Made by a program: the position numbers and the translations under genes. Positions 47,791 to 57,932 of a stretch of 59,676 nucleotides of DNA are shown here, piece by piece. The notes under the pieces are model-generated. The model saw only the letters and a list, made by a program, of their open reading frames with translations. It did no database searches and was not told the DNA's origin. The stretch is taken from positions 1 to 59,676 of the forward strand of contig NZ_LLZG01000417.1 in the NCBI RefSeq assembly GCF_001509475.1, given 5' to 3'. The first letter of the stretch is position 1; the number at the start of each line of letters is the position of its first letter. This DNA comes from Streptomyces regalis. Lineage in GTDB: Bacteria > Actinomycetota > Actinomycetes > Streptomycetales > Streptomycetaceae.

Positions 47791-50700
47791 ATGAGTGAGA
47801 ACCGTGCTACGCGTGTGCTCAAGGACGGACAGATAGACGGTCAAATTCGAGCATCGGAGTTGCGCCCGCTGCTCGCCGCGATGACCGCGGCCCGGGACGG
47901 CGACTTTCGCAGACTGCCGGAGGCCGGTGAGGGAGTGGTCGCCGAACTGACGGCGGTGTTCAACCAGGTCATGGACCGCAGCACCCACTTCAACGCCGAA
48001 GTGCAGCGGGTCAAGCGGGAGCTGGTGCGCCACGGCAGACTCGACGAGCGGCTCTCGGCGAGCCCGGGTCAGGGCGACTGGACGACCCGAGTCAACGACG
48101 TCAACCACGTGCTCGACGCCCTGGTGGCCCCGGCGGCGAACGCGACGCGCGTGCTTGACGCGGTGGCCGGCGGCGACCTCACCCAGCGCGTCGATCTGCA
48201 CGACGGCAGCCGCCAGTTACGCGGCGACCTGCGCCGCCTCGGCCGGGCCGTGAACAAGATGGTCGACCAGCTCTCCCTGTTCACCGGCGAGGTCACCCGC
48301 GTCGCCCGCGAGGTCGGCACCGAGGGCCGGCTGGGCGGCCGGGCCAAGGTGCAGGGCCTGTCGGGAAGTTGGCGGGACGTGACCGAGGCCGTCAACACGA
48401 TGGCGTCCCGGCTGACGGCGCAGGTGCGTGACATCGCCCTGGTGACCACGGCGGTGGCCCGCGGCGACCTGACGCGGACGGTCACCGTCGAGGCGACCGG
48501 CGAGCTGCTCGAGCTGAAGCTGACCGTCAACACGATGGTGGACCAGCTCTCCGCGTTCGCCGACGAGGTGACGAGGGTCGCCCGCGAGGTGGGCACGGAA
48601 GGGCAGCTGGGCGGTCGGGCGCAGGTGCGGGGTGTCTCCGGCGTCTGGAAGGACCTCACCGACAACGTCAACTTCATGGCGTCGAACCTGACCTCCCAGG
48701 TCCGCAACATCGCTCAGGTGACGACGGCCGTGGCCAACGGCGACCTGAGCCAGAAGATCACCGTCGACGCCCAGGGCGAGATCCTCGAACTGAAGTCGAC
48801 CATCAACACGATGGTGGACCAGCTCTCCGCCTTCGCCGACGAGGTGACCCGCGTCGCCCGCGAGGTCGGCACCGAAGGCAACCTCGGCGCGCAGGTGCGA
48901 GGCGTGTCCGGCGTCTGGAAGGACCTCACCGACAACGTCAACTTCATGGCGCTGAACCTGACCTCCCAGGTCCGCAACATCGCCCAGGTGACGACGGCCG
49001 TCGCCAACGGCGACCTGTCGAAGAAGATCACCGTCGACGCGCGCGGCGAGATCCTGGAACTGAAGGACACCGTCAACACGATGGTGGAGCAGCTGCGCGC
49101 CTTCGCCGACGAGGTGACGAGGGTCGCCCGCGAGGTCGGCACCGACGGCCGGCTCGGCGGCCGTGCCCAGGTGCTGGGCGTCTCCGGCGTGTGGCGGGAC
49201 CTGACGGACAACGTCAACTACATGGCCGACAACCTCACTTCCCAGGTGCGGAACATCGCCCAGGTGACGACGGCCGTCGCCAACGGCGACCTCTCCAAGA
49301 AGATCGACGTGGACGCGCGCGGCGAGATCCTGGAGCTGAAGACCGCCATCAACACCATGGTCGACACCCTCTCCTCCTTCTCCTCCGAGGTCACCCGCGT
49401 GGCCCGCGAGGTGGGCTCCGAGGGCCAACTGGGCGGCCAGGCACGGGTGGAGGGTGTATACGGCACCTGGAAGCGCCTGACGACGAACGTGAACGAACTC
49501 GCGTCGAACCTGACCACCCAGGTCCGCGCGATCGCCGAGGTCGCCTCCGCCGTGGCTCAGGGCGACATGTCCCGCTCGATCACCGTGGAGACGCAGGGCG
49601 AGGTCGCCGAGCTGAAGGACAACATCAACCTGATGGTGGCCAACCTGCGCGAGACGACCCGCGCGAAGGACTGGCTGGAGTCCAACCTGGCCCGCCTCGC
49701 CGCGCTGATGCAGGGCCACCGCGACCTGATGGAGGTCGCCGACCTGCTGCTGCGCGAACTGACGCCGCTGGTGAACGCCCAGTACGGCGCGTTCTTCCTG
49801 GCCGACCCGGACGAGGAGAGCGCCGGGCTGCGCACCAGCGTTCCCGCGAAGGGACTCGCGTTCATCGCCGGATACGGCTCGGCCCAGGGCACGACCATCG
49901 AGACCGGCGGCCTCCCGGTGCACGGCCTGGTCCGGCAGGCGGCCCGCGAGAAGAAGCGGATCCTCGTCGAGGAGGCCCCACCGGACTACATCAAGATCAA
50001 CAGCGGGCTCGGCGAGGCGGCCCCCACCAGCGTCGTCATCATCCCGATCCTCTTCGAGGACAAGCTCCTCGGGGTGATCGAACTGGCGTCATTCTCCCGC
50101 TTCTCCGACGTGCACCTGGCGTTCTTCGACCAGTTCGTGAACACCATCGCCGTCGCGATCAACACGATCATCGCCAACTCCCGTACGGAGTCCCTGCTGG
50201 GCGAGTCCCAGCGCCTGGCCATGCAGCTCCAGGAACGCTCGGACGAACTGCAGATGCAGCAGGCGGAGTTGCAGCGCTCCAACGCCGAGCTGGAGGAGAA
50301 GGCCGCCCTGCTCGCGACGTCCTCGCAGTACAAGTCGGAGTTCCTGGCGAACATGTCGCACGAGCTGCGCACACCCCTGAACTCCCTGCTGATCCTGGCG
50401 AGGTTGCTGTCGGACAACCCGGACGGCCACCTCTCCGACCAGGAGGTGCAGTTCGCGACGACGATCCACCGCTCCGGCTCGGACCTCCTCCAGCTGATCA
50501 ACGACATCCTGGACCTGTCGAAGATCGAGGCCGGCCGGATGGACGTACGCCCGAAGAAGCTGCCGCTCATCAAGCTGCTGGACTACGTCCACGCCACCTT
50601 CCGCCCGCTCACCCTCGACCGGGGGCTCGCCTTCGAGCTGTCCGTCGGCGAGGACGTGCCGCGCGAGATGTACTCGGACGAGCAGCGCCTCCAGCAGATC

Positions 50701-51687
50701 CTGCGCAACCTCCTCTCCAACGCGATCAAGTTCACCGCGTCGGGCCGGGTCGAGCTGCGGGTGAACCGGGTGAAGGACCCCGAGCACCAATGGGGTTCCC
50801 CCCGCTCGAGCGAAGTCGAGAGTGGGGGAGTCCGCGAGGGCGACGAGGTGATCGCGTTCGCGGTGTCCGACACCGGTATCGGCATCGCGGCGGAGAAGCT
50901 CCCGGTGATCTTCGAGGCGTTCCAGCAGGCCGACGGCACCACCAACCGCAAGTACGGCGGCACGGGCCTCGGCCTGTCCATCAGCCGGGAGATCGCGGGC
51001 CTGCTGGGCGGCCGTATCGTCGCCGAGAGCGAACCCGGCAAGGGCTCCACCTTCACGCTGTACGTCCCGGTCGTCAGCCCCGGCCACGCGGCGACCGGCC
51101 CGGTGCCCGAGAACCGTCCGCTGCCGGTGCCGGAGCAGCTGTCGGCCGAGCGCTTCTCCACCGCCCACGACGCGGACGACGCCTGGCCGACACCGACCAA
51201 GCTGGAGTCATGGCAGACGGGCCGGGCGGGCCAGGTGCTCCCGGGCCGACGGGTGTTGATAGTGGACGACGACATCCGCAACGTCTTCGCGCTCACCCAT
51301 GTCCTGGGCCGGGTCGGCATGCCGGTCCTGTACGCCGAGAACGGCCGCGAGGGCATCGAGACGCTGGAGCGCAACCCGGACGTCGAACTCGTCCTGATGG
51401 ACATCATGATGCCGGAGATGGACGGCTACGAGACCATCTCCGCCATCCGCCGCACCCCGCGCTGGACGGACCTGCCCATCGTCGCGCTGACCGCCAAGGC
51501 CATGCCCGGTGACCGGGAGAAATCCATCGCGCGGGGGGCCAACGACTACGTACCGAAACCGGTGGACGTGGATCAGCTCCTGACCGTCGTCTGCGACCTC
51601 CTGGACCCCGAGGGCGCGGACGGTACGGCGACGGACGCCACGGACGCCCCCACCGAGGAACCGGCGGCTGCGCCGACGACTGAATGA
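47791..51687 (+). CDS. soluble hybrid histidine kinase with HAMP array and TTA codon
   Basis: The 1298-residue protein has no membrane segment. Residues about 100-630 are five to six repeats of roughly 92 residues ([44 protein letters not shown], [16 protein letters not shown]), a HAMP array like those of fungal group III kinases. A GAF domain (640-805), a coiled coil (805-845), HisKA (H857 in [11 protein letters not shown]), HATPase (DTGIGIA, GTGLGLS) and a receiver (D1204 in [13 protein letters not shown]) follow. The third repeat has lost two residues. Leu143 is encoded by TTA (48217-48219), implying bldA dependence. It resembles OsaA, and a short receiver protein gene follows 12 bp downstream. 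Confidence 0.93.
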   Translation: MSENRATRVLKDGQIDGQIRASELRPLLAAMTAARDGDFRRLPEAGEGVVAELTAVFNQVMDRSTHFNAEVQRVKRELVRHGRLDERLSASPGQGDWTTRVNDVNHVLDALVAPAANATRVLDAVAGGDLTQRVDLHDGSRQLRGDLRRLGRAVNKMVDQLSLFTGEVTRVAREVGTEGRLGGRAKVQGLSGSWRDVTEAVNTMASRLTAQVRDIALVTTAVARGDLTRTVTVEATGELLELKLTVNTMVDQLSAFADEVTRVAREVGTEGQLGGRAQVRGVSGVWKDLTDNVNFMASNLTSQVRNIAQVTTAVANGDLSQKITVDAQGEILELKSTINTMVDQLSAFADEVTRVAREVGTEGNLGAQVRGVSGVWKDLTDNVNFMALNLTSQVRNIAQVTTAVANGDLSKKITVDARGEILELKDTVNTMVEQLRAFADEVTRVAREVGTDGRLGGRAQVLGVSGVWRDLTDNVNYMADNLTSQVRNIAQVTTAVANGDLSKKIDVDARGEILELKTAINTMVDTLSSFSSEVTRVAREVGSEGQLGGQARVEGVYGTWKRLTTNVNELASNLTTQVRAIAEVASAVAQGDMSRSITVETQGEVAELKDNINLMVANLRETTRAKDWLESNLARLAALMQGHRDLMEVADLLLRELTPLVNAQYGAFFLADPDEESAGLRTSVPAKGLAFIAGYGSAQGTTIETGGLPVHGLVRQAAREKKRILVEEAPPDYIKINSGLGEAAPTSVVIIPILFEDKLLGVIELASFSRFSDVHLAFFDQFVNTIAVAINTIIANSRTESLLGESQRLAMQLQERSDELQMQQAELQRSNAELEEKAALLATSSQYKSEFLANMSHELRTPLNSLLILARLLSDNPDGHLSDQEVQFATTIHRSGSDLLQLINDILDLSKIEAGRMDVRPKKLPLIKLLDYVHATFRPLTLDRGLAFELSVGEDVPREMYSDEQRLQQILRNLLSNAIKFTASGRVELRVNRVKDPEHQWGSPRSSEVESGGVREGDEVIAFAVSDTGIGIAAEKLPVIFEAFQQADGTTNRKYGGTGLGLSISREIAGLLGGRIVAESEPGKGSTFTLYVPVVSPGHAATGPVPENRPLPVPEQLSAERFSTAHDADDAWPTPTKLESWQTGRAGQVLPGRRVLIVDDDIRNVFALTHVLGRVGMPVLYAENGREGIETLERNPDVELVLMDIMMPEMDGYETISAIRRTPRWTDLPIVALTAKAMPGDREKSIARGANDYVPKPVDVDQLLTVVCDLLDPEGADGTATDATDAPTEEPAAAPTTE
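50790..50832. repeat. REP-like palindrome inserted in frame in the kinase gene
   Basis: TTCCCCCCGCTCGAGCGAAG followed by TCGAGAGTGGGGGAG is a known kind of Streptomyces dispersed palindrome (arms CCCCC/GGGGG and CTCGA/TCGAG). It adds about 14 residues ([14 protein letters not shown]) to a loop of the HATPase domain, between residues about 1000 and 1014, without breaking the frame. Confidence 0.75.
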
Positions 51688-51699
51688 GGACTGCTCACC

Positions 51700-52275
51700 A
51701 TGACCGCTGAGGCAACGACCGACGAGCGTGCCGGCATCCTCCTGGTCGACGACATGGAGGACAACCTGATAGCGCTCGAGGCCGTACTGGGGTCCCTCAA
51801 CGAGCCGCTCGTGCGCGCACGTTCGGGCGAGGAGGCGATGAAGGCGCTGCTCCGGCAACGCTTCGCCCTCGTCCTGCTCGACGTCCGCATGCCCGGTATG
51901 GACGGCTTCGAGACCGCCACGAACATCAAACGGCTCGACCAGACCAAGGACGTCCCGATCATCTTCCTGACCGGCACGGAGGACGAACCGGGCTACGCCT
52001 TCCGCGGCTATGCGACGGGCGCCGCGGACTACTTGACCAAGCCGTTCGATCCGTGGGTGCTGCGGGCGAAGGTCAGCGTTTTCCTCGACCTGCACCGCAA
52101 GAACCAGCAGCTGGCACGGCTACTGACACAGAAGCCAACGCACAGTGCCGAGTTCCTCATACGACTGGCAGCCCTGGAGAAAGAGCTGGACAGGGGGAAC
52201 CCTCCGGACGTCGCCAAGCTGCGCAACCAGGTCCGGGAATTACGGCAACTGGTAAGCGGACGGCCAGTGTCCTGA
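51700..52275 (+). CDS. short response regulator with coiled-coil tail and TTA codon
   Basis: The 191-residue protein has an N-terminal receiver (D17/D18, phosphoacceptor D61 in VLLDVRMPGMDGF, T91, K114 in YLTKPFD). There is no DNA-binding domain. Residues about 130-187 form charged helices with coiled-coil character (LAALEKELDRG, LRNQVRELRQL). Leu181 is encoded by TTA (52240-52242). It lies 12 bp after the hybrid kinase gene, with GAGGA before the ATG, so the pair is an operon like osaAB of S. coelicolor. The output probably works by protein-protein contact. Confidence 0.9.
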   Translation: MTAEATTDERAGILLVDDMEDNLIALEAVLGSLNEPLVRARSGEEAMKALLRQRFALVLLDVRMPGMDGFETATNIKRLDQTKDVPIIFLTGTEDEPGYAFRGYATGAADYLTKPFDPWVLRAKVSVFLDLHRKNQQLARLLTQKPTHSAEFLIRLAALEKELDRGNPPDVAKLRNQVRELRQLVSGRPVS

Positions 52276-52337
52276 CCTCTAGGGGCGCGGGGAACTGCGC
52301 GACCAGCCACGACGAACCGTCAGCCGCCACGCAGTCC
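52276..52337. repeat. diverged family B repeat
   Basis: CTCTAGGGGCGCGGGGAACT followed by GCGCGACCAGCCACGACGAA keeps the two ends of the family B element but lacks the ATATGCGGCTCCGCCGCG centre. It separates the response regulator gene from the convergent acyl-CoA ligase gene. Confidence 0.6.
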
Positions 52338-52360
52338 CCCAGCACCCCTCCGCTACGGCG

Positions 52361-54235
52361 CTACGCCTCCCGCGTACCCGCGTACATCTCCTCGATAAGC
52401 CCCTTGTACTCCCGCTCCACAACCGGCCGCTTCAACTTCAGACTCGGCGTGATCTCCCCGTGCTCCACATCGAGATCCCGCGGCAGGAGCCGGAACTTCT
52501 TGATCGTCTGCCACTTCTGAAGCCCCTCGTTGAGCTTCCTGACGTACCCGTCGACCATCTCGACGGTGGCCGCCGCGGCGACGACCTCCGCGTACGACTT
52601 CCCGGAGAGCCCGTTCTCCTCGGCCCACGCCAGGATCGAGGGCTCGTCCAGCGCGATCAGCGCCGTGCAGAAGTTCCGGTCGGCCCCGTGCACCAGGATG
52701 TTGGAGACGTACGGGCACACCGCCTTGAACTGCCCCTCGACCTCGGCCGGCGCGATGTACTTGCCGCCCGACGTCTTGATGAGGTCCTTCTTGCGGTCGG
52801 TGATGCGCAGGTACCCGTCCGGGGACAGCTCGCCGATGTCGCCGGTGTGGAACCAGCCGTCGGCCTCCAGCACCTCCGCGGTCTTGTCCGCCAGCCCGTG
52901 GTAGCCCTCCATGATCCCGGGGCCTCGCAGCAGGATCTCCCCGTCATCGGCGATGCGGACCTCCGTGCCGGGCAGGGGCTTGCCGACCGTGCCGGTGCGG
53001 TAGGCCTCGCCGGGGTTCACGAAGGACGCGGCCGAGGACTCCGTGAGCCCGTAGCCCTCCAGGATGTGGATGCCGGCGCCGGCGAAGAAGTAGCCGATCT
53101 CCGGGGAGAGGGCGGCGCTGCCCGACACACAGGCGCGCAGGTTGCCGCCGAAGGCCTCGCGGATCTTGGCGTACACGAGCGCGTCGGCGACCTTGTGCTT
53201 GGCGGCGAGACCGAAGGGCGCGGAGTGGGTGCCGGTGCGCCGGAAGTTGTCCTGGGTGACCTTGGCGTACTCGCGGGCGACCTCGGCGGCCCACTGGAAG
53301 ATCTTGTACTTGGCGCCGCCGGCCGCGCGGGCCTTGGCGGCGACCCCGTTGTAGACCTTCTCGAAGATGCGCGGCACGGCCGCCATGTACGTCGGCTGCA
53401 CGACCGGCAGATTCTCGATGATCTTGTCGACGCGGCCGTCGACGGCGGTGACGTGCCCGACCTCGATCTGGCCGGAGGTGAGCACCTTGCCGAAGACGTG
53501 CGCGAGCGGCAGCCACAGGTACTGCACGTCGTCGGGGCCGACCAGCCCGGTCGCGGCGATCGCCTTCGCCATGTACGCCCAGTTGTCGTGCGGCAGTCGT
53601 ACGCCCTTGGGGCGGCCGGTGGTGCCGGAGGTGTAGATGAGGGTGGCGAGCTGGTCCTTGGTGATCGCGCCGACCCGCTCCTTGATCAGGTCGGCGTCCT
53701 TCTCCAGCCGGGCCGCGCCGCGCTTCTCCAGCTCGTCGAGGGTGAGGATCCAGTCGGCGGTCTCGACGCCGGCCGGGTCGATGACGACGACGTGGGTCAG
53801 GTTCGGCAGCTCGGCGCGCTTCTCCTGCGCCTTGGCCAGCTGCGCCGCGTCCTCGGCGATCAGCACCCGGCTCTCGGAGTCGGAGAGGATGAACGCCGAC
53901 TCGTCGGCGTTGGTCTGCGGATACACGGTGGTGGTGGCCGCGCCGGCGCACATGATGCCCAGGTCGGCGAGGATCCACTCGATCCGGGTCGAGGAGGCGA
54001 GGGCCACCCGCTGCTCGGGCTGGACGCCCAGCTCGATGAGGCCGGCCGCGATCGCGTAGACCCGCTCGGCGGCCTGCGCCCAGCTCAGCGACTTCCACTC
54101 GTCCGGGCCCTGCCCCGAGGCCGCCGGTACAGGATGGCGATACGCCTCGGCCTCCGGTGTGGCCGTCACGCGCTCCAGGAAGAGGGTCGCCACGCTCGGC
54201 GGACGGTTCTCGATCAGTGTCTGTGTGTCGCTCAC
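52361..54235 (-). CDS. long-chain fatty-acid-CoA ligase (AMP-forming)
   Basis: The 624-residue enzyme has the adenylate-forming signatures: [19 protein letters not shown] (P-loop, near residue 185), [11 protein letters not shown], the [23 protein letters not shown] core containing the hinge, and the A10 Lys region near the C-terminus. It activates fatty acids as acyl-CoA in the cytoplasm. It is upstream of a family B remnant and downstream of lepA on the same strand, but a 271-bp gap with twin palindromes and a hairpin suggests its own regulated promoter. Confidence 0.93.
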   Translation of the reverse strand: MSDTQTLIENRPPSVATLFLERVTATPEAEAYRHPVPAASGQGPDEWKSLSWAQAAERVYAIAAGLIELGVQPEQRVALASSTRIEWILADLGIMCAGAATTTVYPQTNADESAFILSDSESRVLIAEDAAQLAKAQEKRAELPNLTHVVVIDPAGVETADWILTLDELEKRGAARLEKDADLIKERVGAITKDQLATLIYTSGTTGRPKGVRLPHDNWAYMAKAIAATGLVGPDDVQYLWLPLAHVFGKVLTSGQIEVGHVTAVDGRVDKIIENLPVVQPTYMAAVPRIFEKVYNGVAAKARAAGGAKYKIFQWAAEVAREYAKVTQDNFRRTGTHSAPFGLAAKHKVADALVYAKIREAFGGNLRACVSGSAALSPEIGYFFAGAGIHILEGYGLTESSAASFVNPGEAYRTGTVGKPLPGTEVRIADDGEILLRGPGIMEGYHGLADKTAEVLEADGWFHTGDIGELSPDGYLRITDRKKDLIKTSGGKYIAPAEVEGQFKAVCPYVSNILVHGADRNFCTALIALDEPSILAWAEENGLSGKSYAEVVAAAATVEMVDGYVRKLNEGLQKWQTIKKFRLLPRDLDVEHGEITPSLKLKRPVVEREYKGLIEEMYAGTREA

Positions 54236-54309
54236 GACATCCTCCGGGCCCGCGACTGTGCGGCTGGCTCAATAGCCGGCTTTGCGGCCGGCTCATTACG
54301 GCGGTCTTC

Positions 54310-54338
54310 ACTCGCGAGTCGTTGTTTAACTCGCGAGT
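54310..54338. promoter_or_regulatory. twin palindromes upstream of the acyl-CoA ligase gene
   Basis: ACTCGCGAGT occurs twice (54310-54319 and 54329-54338), each a perfect 10-bp palindrome, with centres 19 bp apart. They lie 75-104 bp upstream of the ligase start. The spacing of about two helical turns suits two dimers of a TetR- or GntR-type regulator, possibly one sensing acyl-CoA. Confidence 0.65.
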
Positions 54339-54434
54339 AACTATCGAGCAGGCATCAGAGTAAAGGTCGACCGGCCACCGCGTAAGGGTCTGCGGCCTGT
54401 CACTTCCACCAGATGGCTACCCCCTGTACGTACA

Positions 54435-54466
54435 GAGGCCCGCCGCACTTGCGTACGACGGGCCCC
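54435..54466. terminator. hairpin downstream of lepA
   Basis: AGAGGCCCG and CGGGCCCCT form a stem (one mismatch) around a 14-base loop, about 41 bp beyond the lepA stop. A separate 12-bp palindrome, CTGTACGTACAG, lies next to it at 54424-54435. Either could end lepA transcription. Confidence 0.5.
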
Positions 54467-54506
54467 TGTTGCACCGGTTTGCCGGGTCACCGAGTATTAC
54501 CGGCGG

Positions 54507-56375
54507 TTACTTCTTGCCCTTGCCCGACCCCGCGCTGTCATCACTGCTCAGTACGGCGATGAAGGCCTCCTGCGGAACCTCCACGGAACCCACCATCTTC
54601 ATCCGCTTCTTGCCTTCCTTCTGCTTCTCCAGCAGCTTGCGCTTACGGGAGATGTCACCGCCGTAGCACTTGGCGAGGACGTCCTTGCGGATGGCGCGGA
54701 TGGTCTCGCGGGCGATGACCCGGGAGCCGATGGCGGCCTGGATGGGCACCTCGAAGGCCTGCCGCGGGATGAGCTCGCGCAGCTTGGCGACGAGCCGCAC
54801 GCCGTACGCGTACGCCGCGTCCTTGTGCGTGATCGCCGAGAAGGCGTCGACCTTGTCGCCGTGCAGCAGGATGTCGACCTTGACCAGGCTGGAGGTCTGC
54901 TCGCCGGTGGGCTCGTAGTCGAGTGAGGCGTACCCGCGGGTCTTGGACTTCAGCTGGTCGAAGAAGTCGAAGACGATCTCGGCGAGCGGCAGGGTGTAGC
55001 GGATCTCGACCCGGTCCTCGGAGAGGTAGTCCATGCCGAGGAGGGTGCCGCGCCGGGTCTGGCACAGCTCCATGATCGAGCCGATGAACTCGGTCGGCGC
55101 GAGGATCGTGGCGCGTACGACGGGCTCGTACACCTCGTTGATCTTGCCCTCGGGGAACTCGCTCGGGTTGGTGACGGTGTGCTCGCTGCCGTCCTCCATC
55201 ACCACCCGGTAGACCACGTTCGGCGCGGTCGCGATGAGATCGAGCCCGAACTCACGCTCCAGACGCTCCCGGATCACGTCGAGGTGAAGGAGCCCCAGGA
55301 AGCCGACGCGGAAGCCGAAGCCGAGGGCGGCGGAGGTCTCCGGCTCGTAGACCAGCGCGGCGTCATTGAGCTGGAGCTTGTCGAGGGCCTCGCGCAGCTC
55401 GGGGTAGTCGGAGCCGTCCAGCGGATACAGGCCGGAGAAGACCATGGGCTTCGGGTCCTTGTAGCCGCCGAGGGCCTCCGTCGCGCCCTTCTGCTGGCTG
55501 GTGACGGTGTCACCGACCTTGGACTGGCGGACGTCCTTCACACCGGTGATCAGATAGCCCACCTCGCCGACGCCGAGGCCGTCGGCGGACAGCATCTCGG
55601 GCGAGTTCGTCCCGATCTCCAGCAGCTCGTGCGTGGCGCCCGTCGACATCATCTTGATGCGCTCGCGCTTGTTGAGCTGGCCGTCGATGACACGGACGTA
55701 CGTGACCACGCCCCGGTAGGAGTCGTAGACCGAGTCGAAGATCATCGCGCGGGCGGGGGCGTCCTTGACGCCGACCGGCGCGGGGACCTCCTTGACCACC
55801 CTGTCGAGCAGGGCGTCGACACCGACACCGGTCTTGGCGGAGACCCGCAGCACGTCGTCGGGCTCGCAGCCGACCAGGTTGGCGAGCTCCTCGGCGAACT
55901 TCTCGGGCTGCGCGGCCGGCAGGTCGATCTTGTTCAGTACGGGGATGATCGTGAGGTCGTTCTCCATCGCCAGGTACAGGTTGGCGAGGGTCTGGGCCTC
56001 GATGCCCTGGGCGGCGTCCACGAGGAGGATGGTCCCCTCGCAGGCGGCGAGCGACCGCGAGACCTCGTAGGTGAAGTCGACGTGCCCCGGGGTGTCGATC
56101 ATGTTGAGGATGTGCGTGTTGCCGGGTTCGTGGGTGGGAGCCCACGGCAGCCGCACCGCCTGGGACTTGATCGTGATGCCGCGCTCGCGCTCGATGTCCA
56201 TCCGGTCGAGGTACTGAGCACGCATCTGCCGCTGCTCGACCACACCGGTCAGCTGGAGCATCCGGTCGGCGAGCGTGGACTTGCCGTGGTCGATGTGCGC
56301 GATGATGCAGAAATTGCGGATCAGAGCCGGGTCGGTACGGCTCGGCTCGGGCACATTGTTAGGGGTCGCGGGCAC
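54507..56375 (-). CDS. lepA: elongation factor 4 (LepA)
   Basis: The 622-residue translational GTPase starts at a GTG ([20 protein letters not shown]). It has G1 [10 protein letters not shown]3 [12 protein letters not shown] and G4 NKIDLP. The LepA-specific C-terminal region follows, with [20 protein letters not shown] and a Lys-rich end. The frame continues to an ATG at 56435, but the added residues are not typical of LepA. It acts on ribosomes during biogenesis or stalled translation. It is divergent from rpsT (220 bp), a conserved arrangement. Confidence 0.96.
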   Translation of the reverse strand: MPATPNNVPEPSRTDPALIRNFCIIAHIDHGKSTLADRMLQLTGVVEQRQMRAQYLDRMDIERERGITIKSQAVRLPWAPTHEPGNTHILNMIDTPGHVDFTYEVSRSLAACEGTILLVDAAQGIEAQTLANLYLAMENDLTIIPVLNKIDLPAAQPEKFAEELANLVGCEPDDVLRVSAKTGVGVDALLDRVVKEVPAPVGVKDAPARAMIFDSVYDSYRGVVTYVRVIDGQLNKRERIKMMSTGATHELLEIGTNSPEMLSADGLGVGEVGYLITGVKDVRQSKVGDTVTSQQKGATEALGGYKDPKPMVFSGLYPLDGSDYPELREALDKLQLNDAALVYEPETSAALGFGFRVGFLGLLHLDVIRERLEREFGLDLIATAPNVVYRVVMEDGSEHTVTNPSEFPEGKINEVYEPVVRATILAPTEFIGSIMELCQTRRGTLLGMDYLSEDRVEIRYTLPLAEIVFDFFDQLKSKTRGYASLDYEPTGEQTSSLVKVDILLHGDKVDAFSAITHKDAAYAYGVRLVAKLRELIPRQAFEVPIQAAIGSRVIARETIRAIRKDVLAKCYGGDISRKRKLLEKQKEGKKRMKMVGSVEVPQEAFIAVLSSDDSAGSGKGKK

Positions 56376-56464
56376 GCAGGGTCCTGTCTCTTGAGGCGCC
56401 TTATGCCTCGGGTCGGATCGATACGTAGCTTCCATGGTCCCACGGGCGGCGACCGAGGACCGTT

Positions 56465-56494
56465 TTGGGCCGTCCGCTGAGCCACTGGTAGTCT
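56465..56494 (+). promoter_or_regulatory. promoter of rpsT
   Basis: TTGGGC (56465-56470) and TAGTCT (56489-56494), 18 bp apart, resemble the principal-sigma consensus. They lie 102 bp upstream of the rpsT GTG. This leaves a leader of about 95 nt, in which no conserved RNA element was recognised. Confidence 0.5.
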
Positions 56495-56595
56495 GGGTGG
56501 CTGTGTCTCATGCCCTCTCAGCGCGAGGCACACTCCAGAAAATCACCGGTACGGGTCCCGTGCGGCCCCGTGCCAGAACCTGAAAAGGCTCATTC

Positions 56596-56862
56596 GTGGC
56601 GAACATCAAGTCCCAGATCAAGCGGATCAAGACCAACGAGAAGGCTCGGCTGCGCAACAAGGCCGTCAAGTCCTCCCTGAAGACCGCGATCCGCAAGGCC
56701 CGTGAGGCTGCTGCCGCGGGTGACGTCGAGAAGGCCACCGAGTACCAGCGCGCTGCTGCGCGTCAGCTCGACAAGGCCGTCTCCAAGGGCGTCATCCACA
56801 AGAACCAGGCTGCCAACAAGAAGTCGGCGCTGGCTTCGAAGGTCGCGTCCCTCAAGGGCTGA
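56596..56862 (+). CDS. rpsT: 30S ribosomal protein S20
   Basis: The 88-residue, strongly basic protein begins (after GTG) [20 protein letters not shown] and ends with [20 protein letters not shown], the typical S20 sequence. It binds 16S rRNA in the small subunit. AAAAGG lies about 11 bases before the GTG. It is a single gene facing leftward genes, with a strong hairpin about 120 bp downstream. Confidence 0.97.
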   Translation: MANIKSQIKRIKTNEKARLRNKAVKSSLKTAIRKAREAAAAGDVEKATEYQRAAARQLDKAVSKGVIHKNQAANKKSALASKVASLKG

Positions 56863-56981
56863 CACTTGATTTGATCGCCGGAGGGAATCGAGCGGGCCCT
56901 CTCTCATCCGCTCCCGTCCGGCACCCCGAGCCTGTACGCGGCCTGCGTTCGCCACGCGGGTACGGGCTCAGCAGCTTGAAT

Positions 56982-57031
56982 CGAAGGCCCCGGCACCTCG
57001 CCCTTCCCCAGGGCGGGTGCCGGGGCCTTCG
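56982..57031. terminator. strong bidirectional terminator after rpsT
   Basis: CGAAGGCCCCGGCACC (from 56982) pairs with the segment GTGCCGGGGCCTTCG ending at 57031. The inner CGCCC and GGGCG extend the stem around TTCCCCA. The stem is about 20 bp. It lies between the rightward rpsT and the leftward NTF2-like gene and may serve both. The preceding 119 bp show no gene. Confidence 0.85.
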
Positions 57032-57055
57032 GCATGCGTGGGTGACGGTCGGCCA

Positions 57056-57451
57056 TCAGCCCCAGAAGTCGTTGCTCTGGTCGATGTCCTCGATGCACTC
57101 GTCGATGTCGGTCATCTTGTCCCCGACGATCCGGAAGACGAGGGCTCCGTTCTCGTCGAGGTGCTTGCCGTTCCGGTCGGCCTGGAAGCGGTGCACGGAG
57201 ACAGCGTGCCCACGACCGTCGACGAGGATGTTGCGAAGATCGACCTGAATCGTCCCGTTGGTCTCCTCGAAGAGCCGACCGTACATGCCGATACACGCGT
57301 CCTGCCCCTTGAAGTCGCCCGACAACGGGTGGCTTCCGGGCACGTGGTGCGTGCAGTCACCGGCCATCAGCCCACGCAGGGCATCCATGTCGCCCCGTAT
57401 GAAGGCCTCGTAGCCCTTGCGGACGAGCTGGGCGTGCGGGTGTTCAGCCAT
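57056..57451 (-). CDS. NTF2-like (SnoaL) protein
   Basis: The 131-residue protein begins MAEHPHAQLVRKGYEAFIRG. It shows the SnoaL-like pattern: D-x-L-R-G-L, then HHVPGSHPLSGDFKGQD, VDGRGHAVSVHRFQA and a C-terminal KMTDIDECIEDIDQSNDFWG. Possible polar active-site residues are present, but no substrate can be named. A decayed paralogue lies immediately upstream (57534-57816), so the pair arose by tandem duplication. Confidence 0.78.
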   Translation of the reverse strand: MAEHPHAQLVRKGYEAFIRGDMDALRGLMAGDCTHHVPGSHPLSGDFKGQDACIGMYGRLFEETNGTIQVDLRNILVDGRGHAVSVHRFQADRNGKHLDENGALVFRIVGDKMTDIDECIEDIDQSNDFWG

Positions 57452-57533
57452 GGCAACCGCCACCTCTCCCTCGCATGGATTGTTACGGCTGATACGCCTG
57501 ATTGTCCTCTGCGGCGGAGAGAAGGCCAGTGGA

Positions 57534-57816
57534 TCACGACCAGAAGTCGTCGAGGGCGTCCAGGTCGTCGAAGCACTCGTCGAGGTCGGTGGCCTTGTCC
57601 CCGACGATCCCGCCGTCCAGCTCGATGCGCTTTCGAAGAACCGCGGAACACGTCGAGAATCGCGTCCTGCCCCTTGTAGTCGCCCGCCGGCGCATGACTG
57701 CCAGGGAAGTGGTACGTGCAGTCCCCGGCCAACAGCCCACGCAGGCTGTCCAGGTCACCGCGCGTGAAGGCTTCGTAGCCCTTGCGGACGAGCGCCGCGC
57801 GCGGGTGTTCAGCCAT
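57534..57816 (-). pseudogene. decayed tandem copy of the NTF2-like gene
   Basis: The first part reads MAEHPRAALVRKGYEAFTRG and SHAPAGDYKGQDAILDVF, about 70-80% identical by eye to the intact copy. After that the frame shifts: the terminal IVGDKATDLDECFDDLDALD-DFWS lies in another frame. About 40-45 central residues matching VDLRNILVDGRGHAVSVHRF are missing. A frameshift plus an internal deletion explains this. The product cannot form the full fold. Confidence 0.75.
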
Positions 57817-57932
57817 GGCCGGAGCCACCTCTCCGTCGCCTCGGCGATTACGGGTCCCAGTGAAACGGGCGGTGACTCATCAGCGCAGGCGAGCGGGTTG
57901 GTGCGGCCGGCCGCAATGCGGAGGAGGGCGCC

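Noticed and set aside
49191..51512. Second long plus-strand frame within the hybrid kinase gene
   Set aside because: It is a frame-shifted shadow (Arg/Pro/Gly-rich) of the kinase, which shows all expected motifs in its own frame.
56863..56981. Possible tRNA or small RNA after rpsT
   Set aside because: No cloverleaf could be drawn and no anticodon arm or TTCRANY loop is present. Only the downstream terminator is clear.
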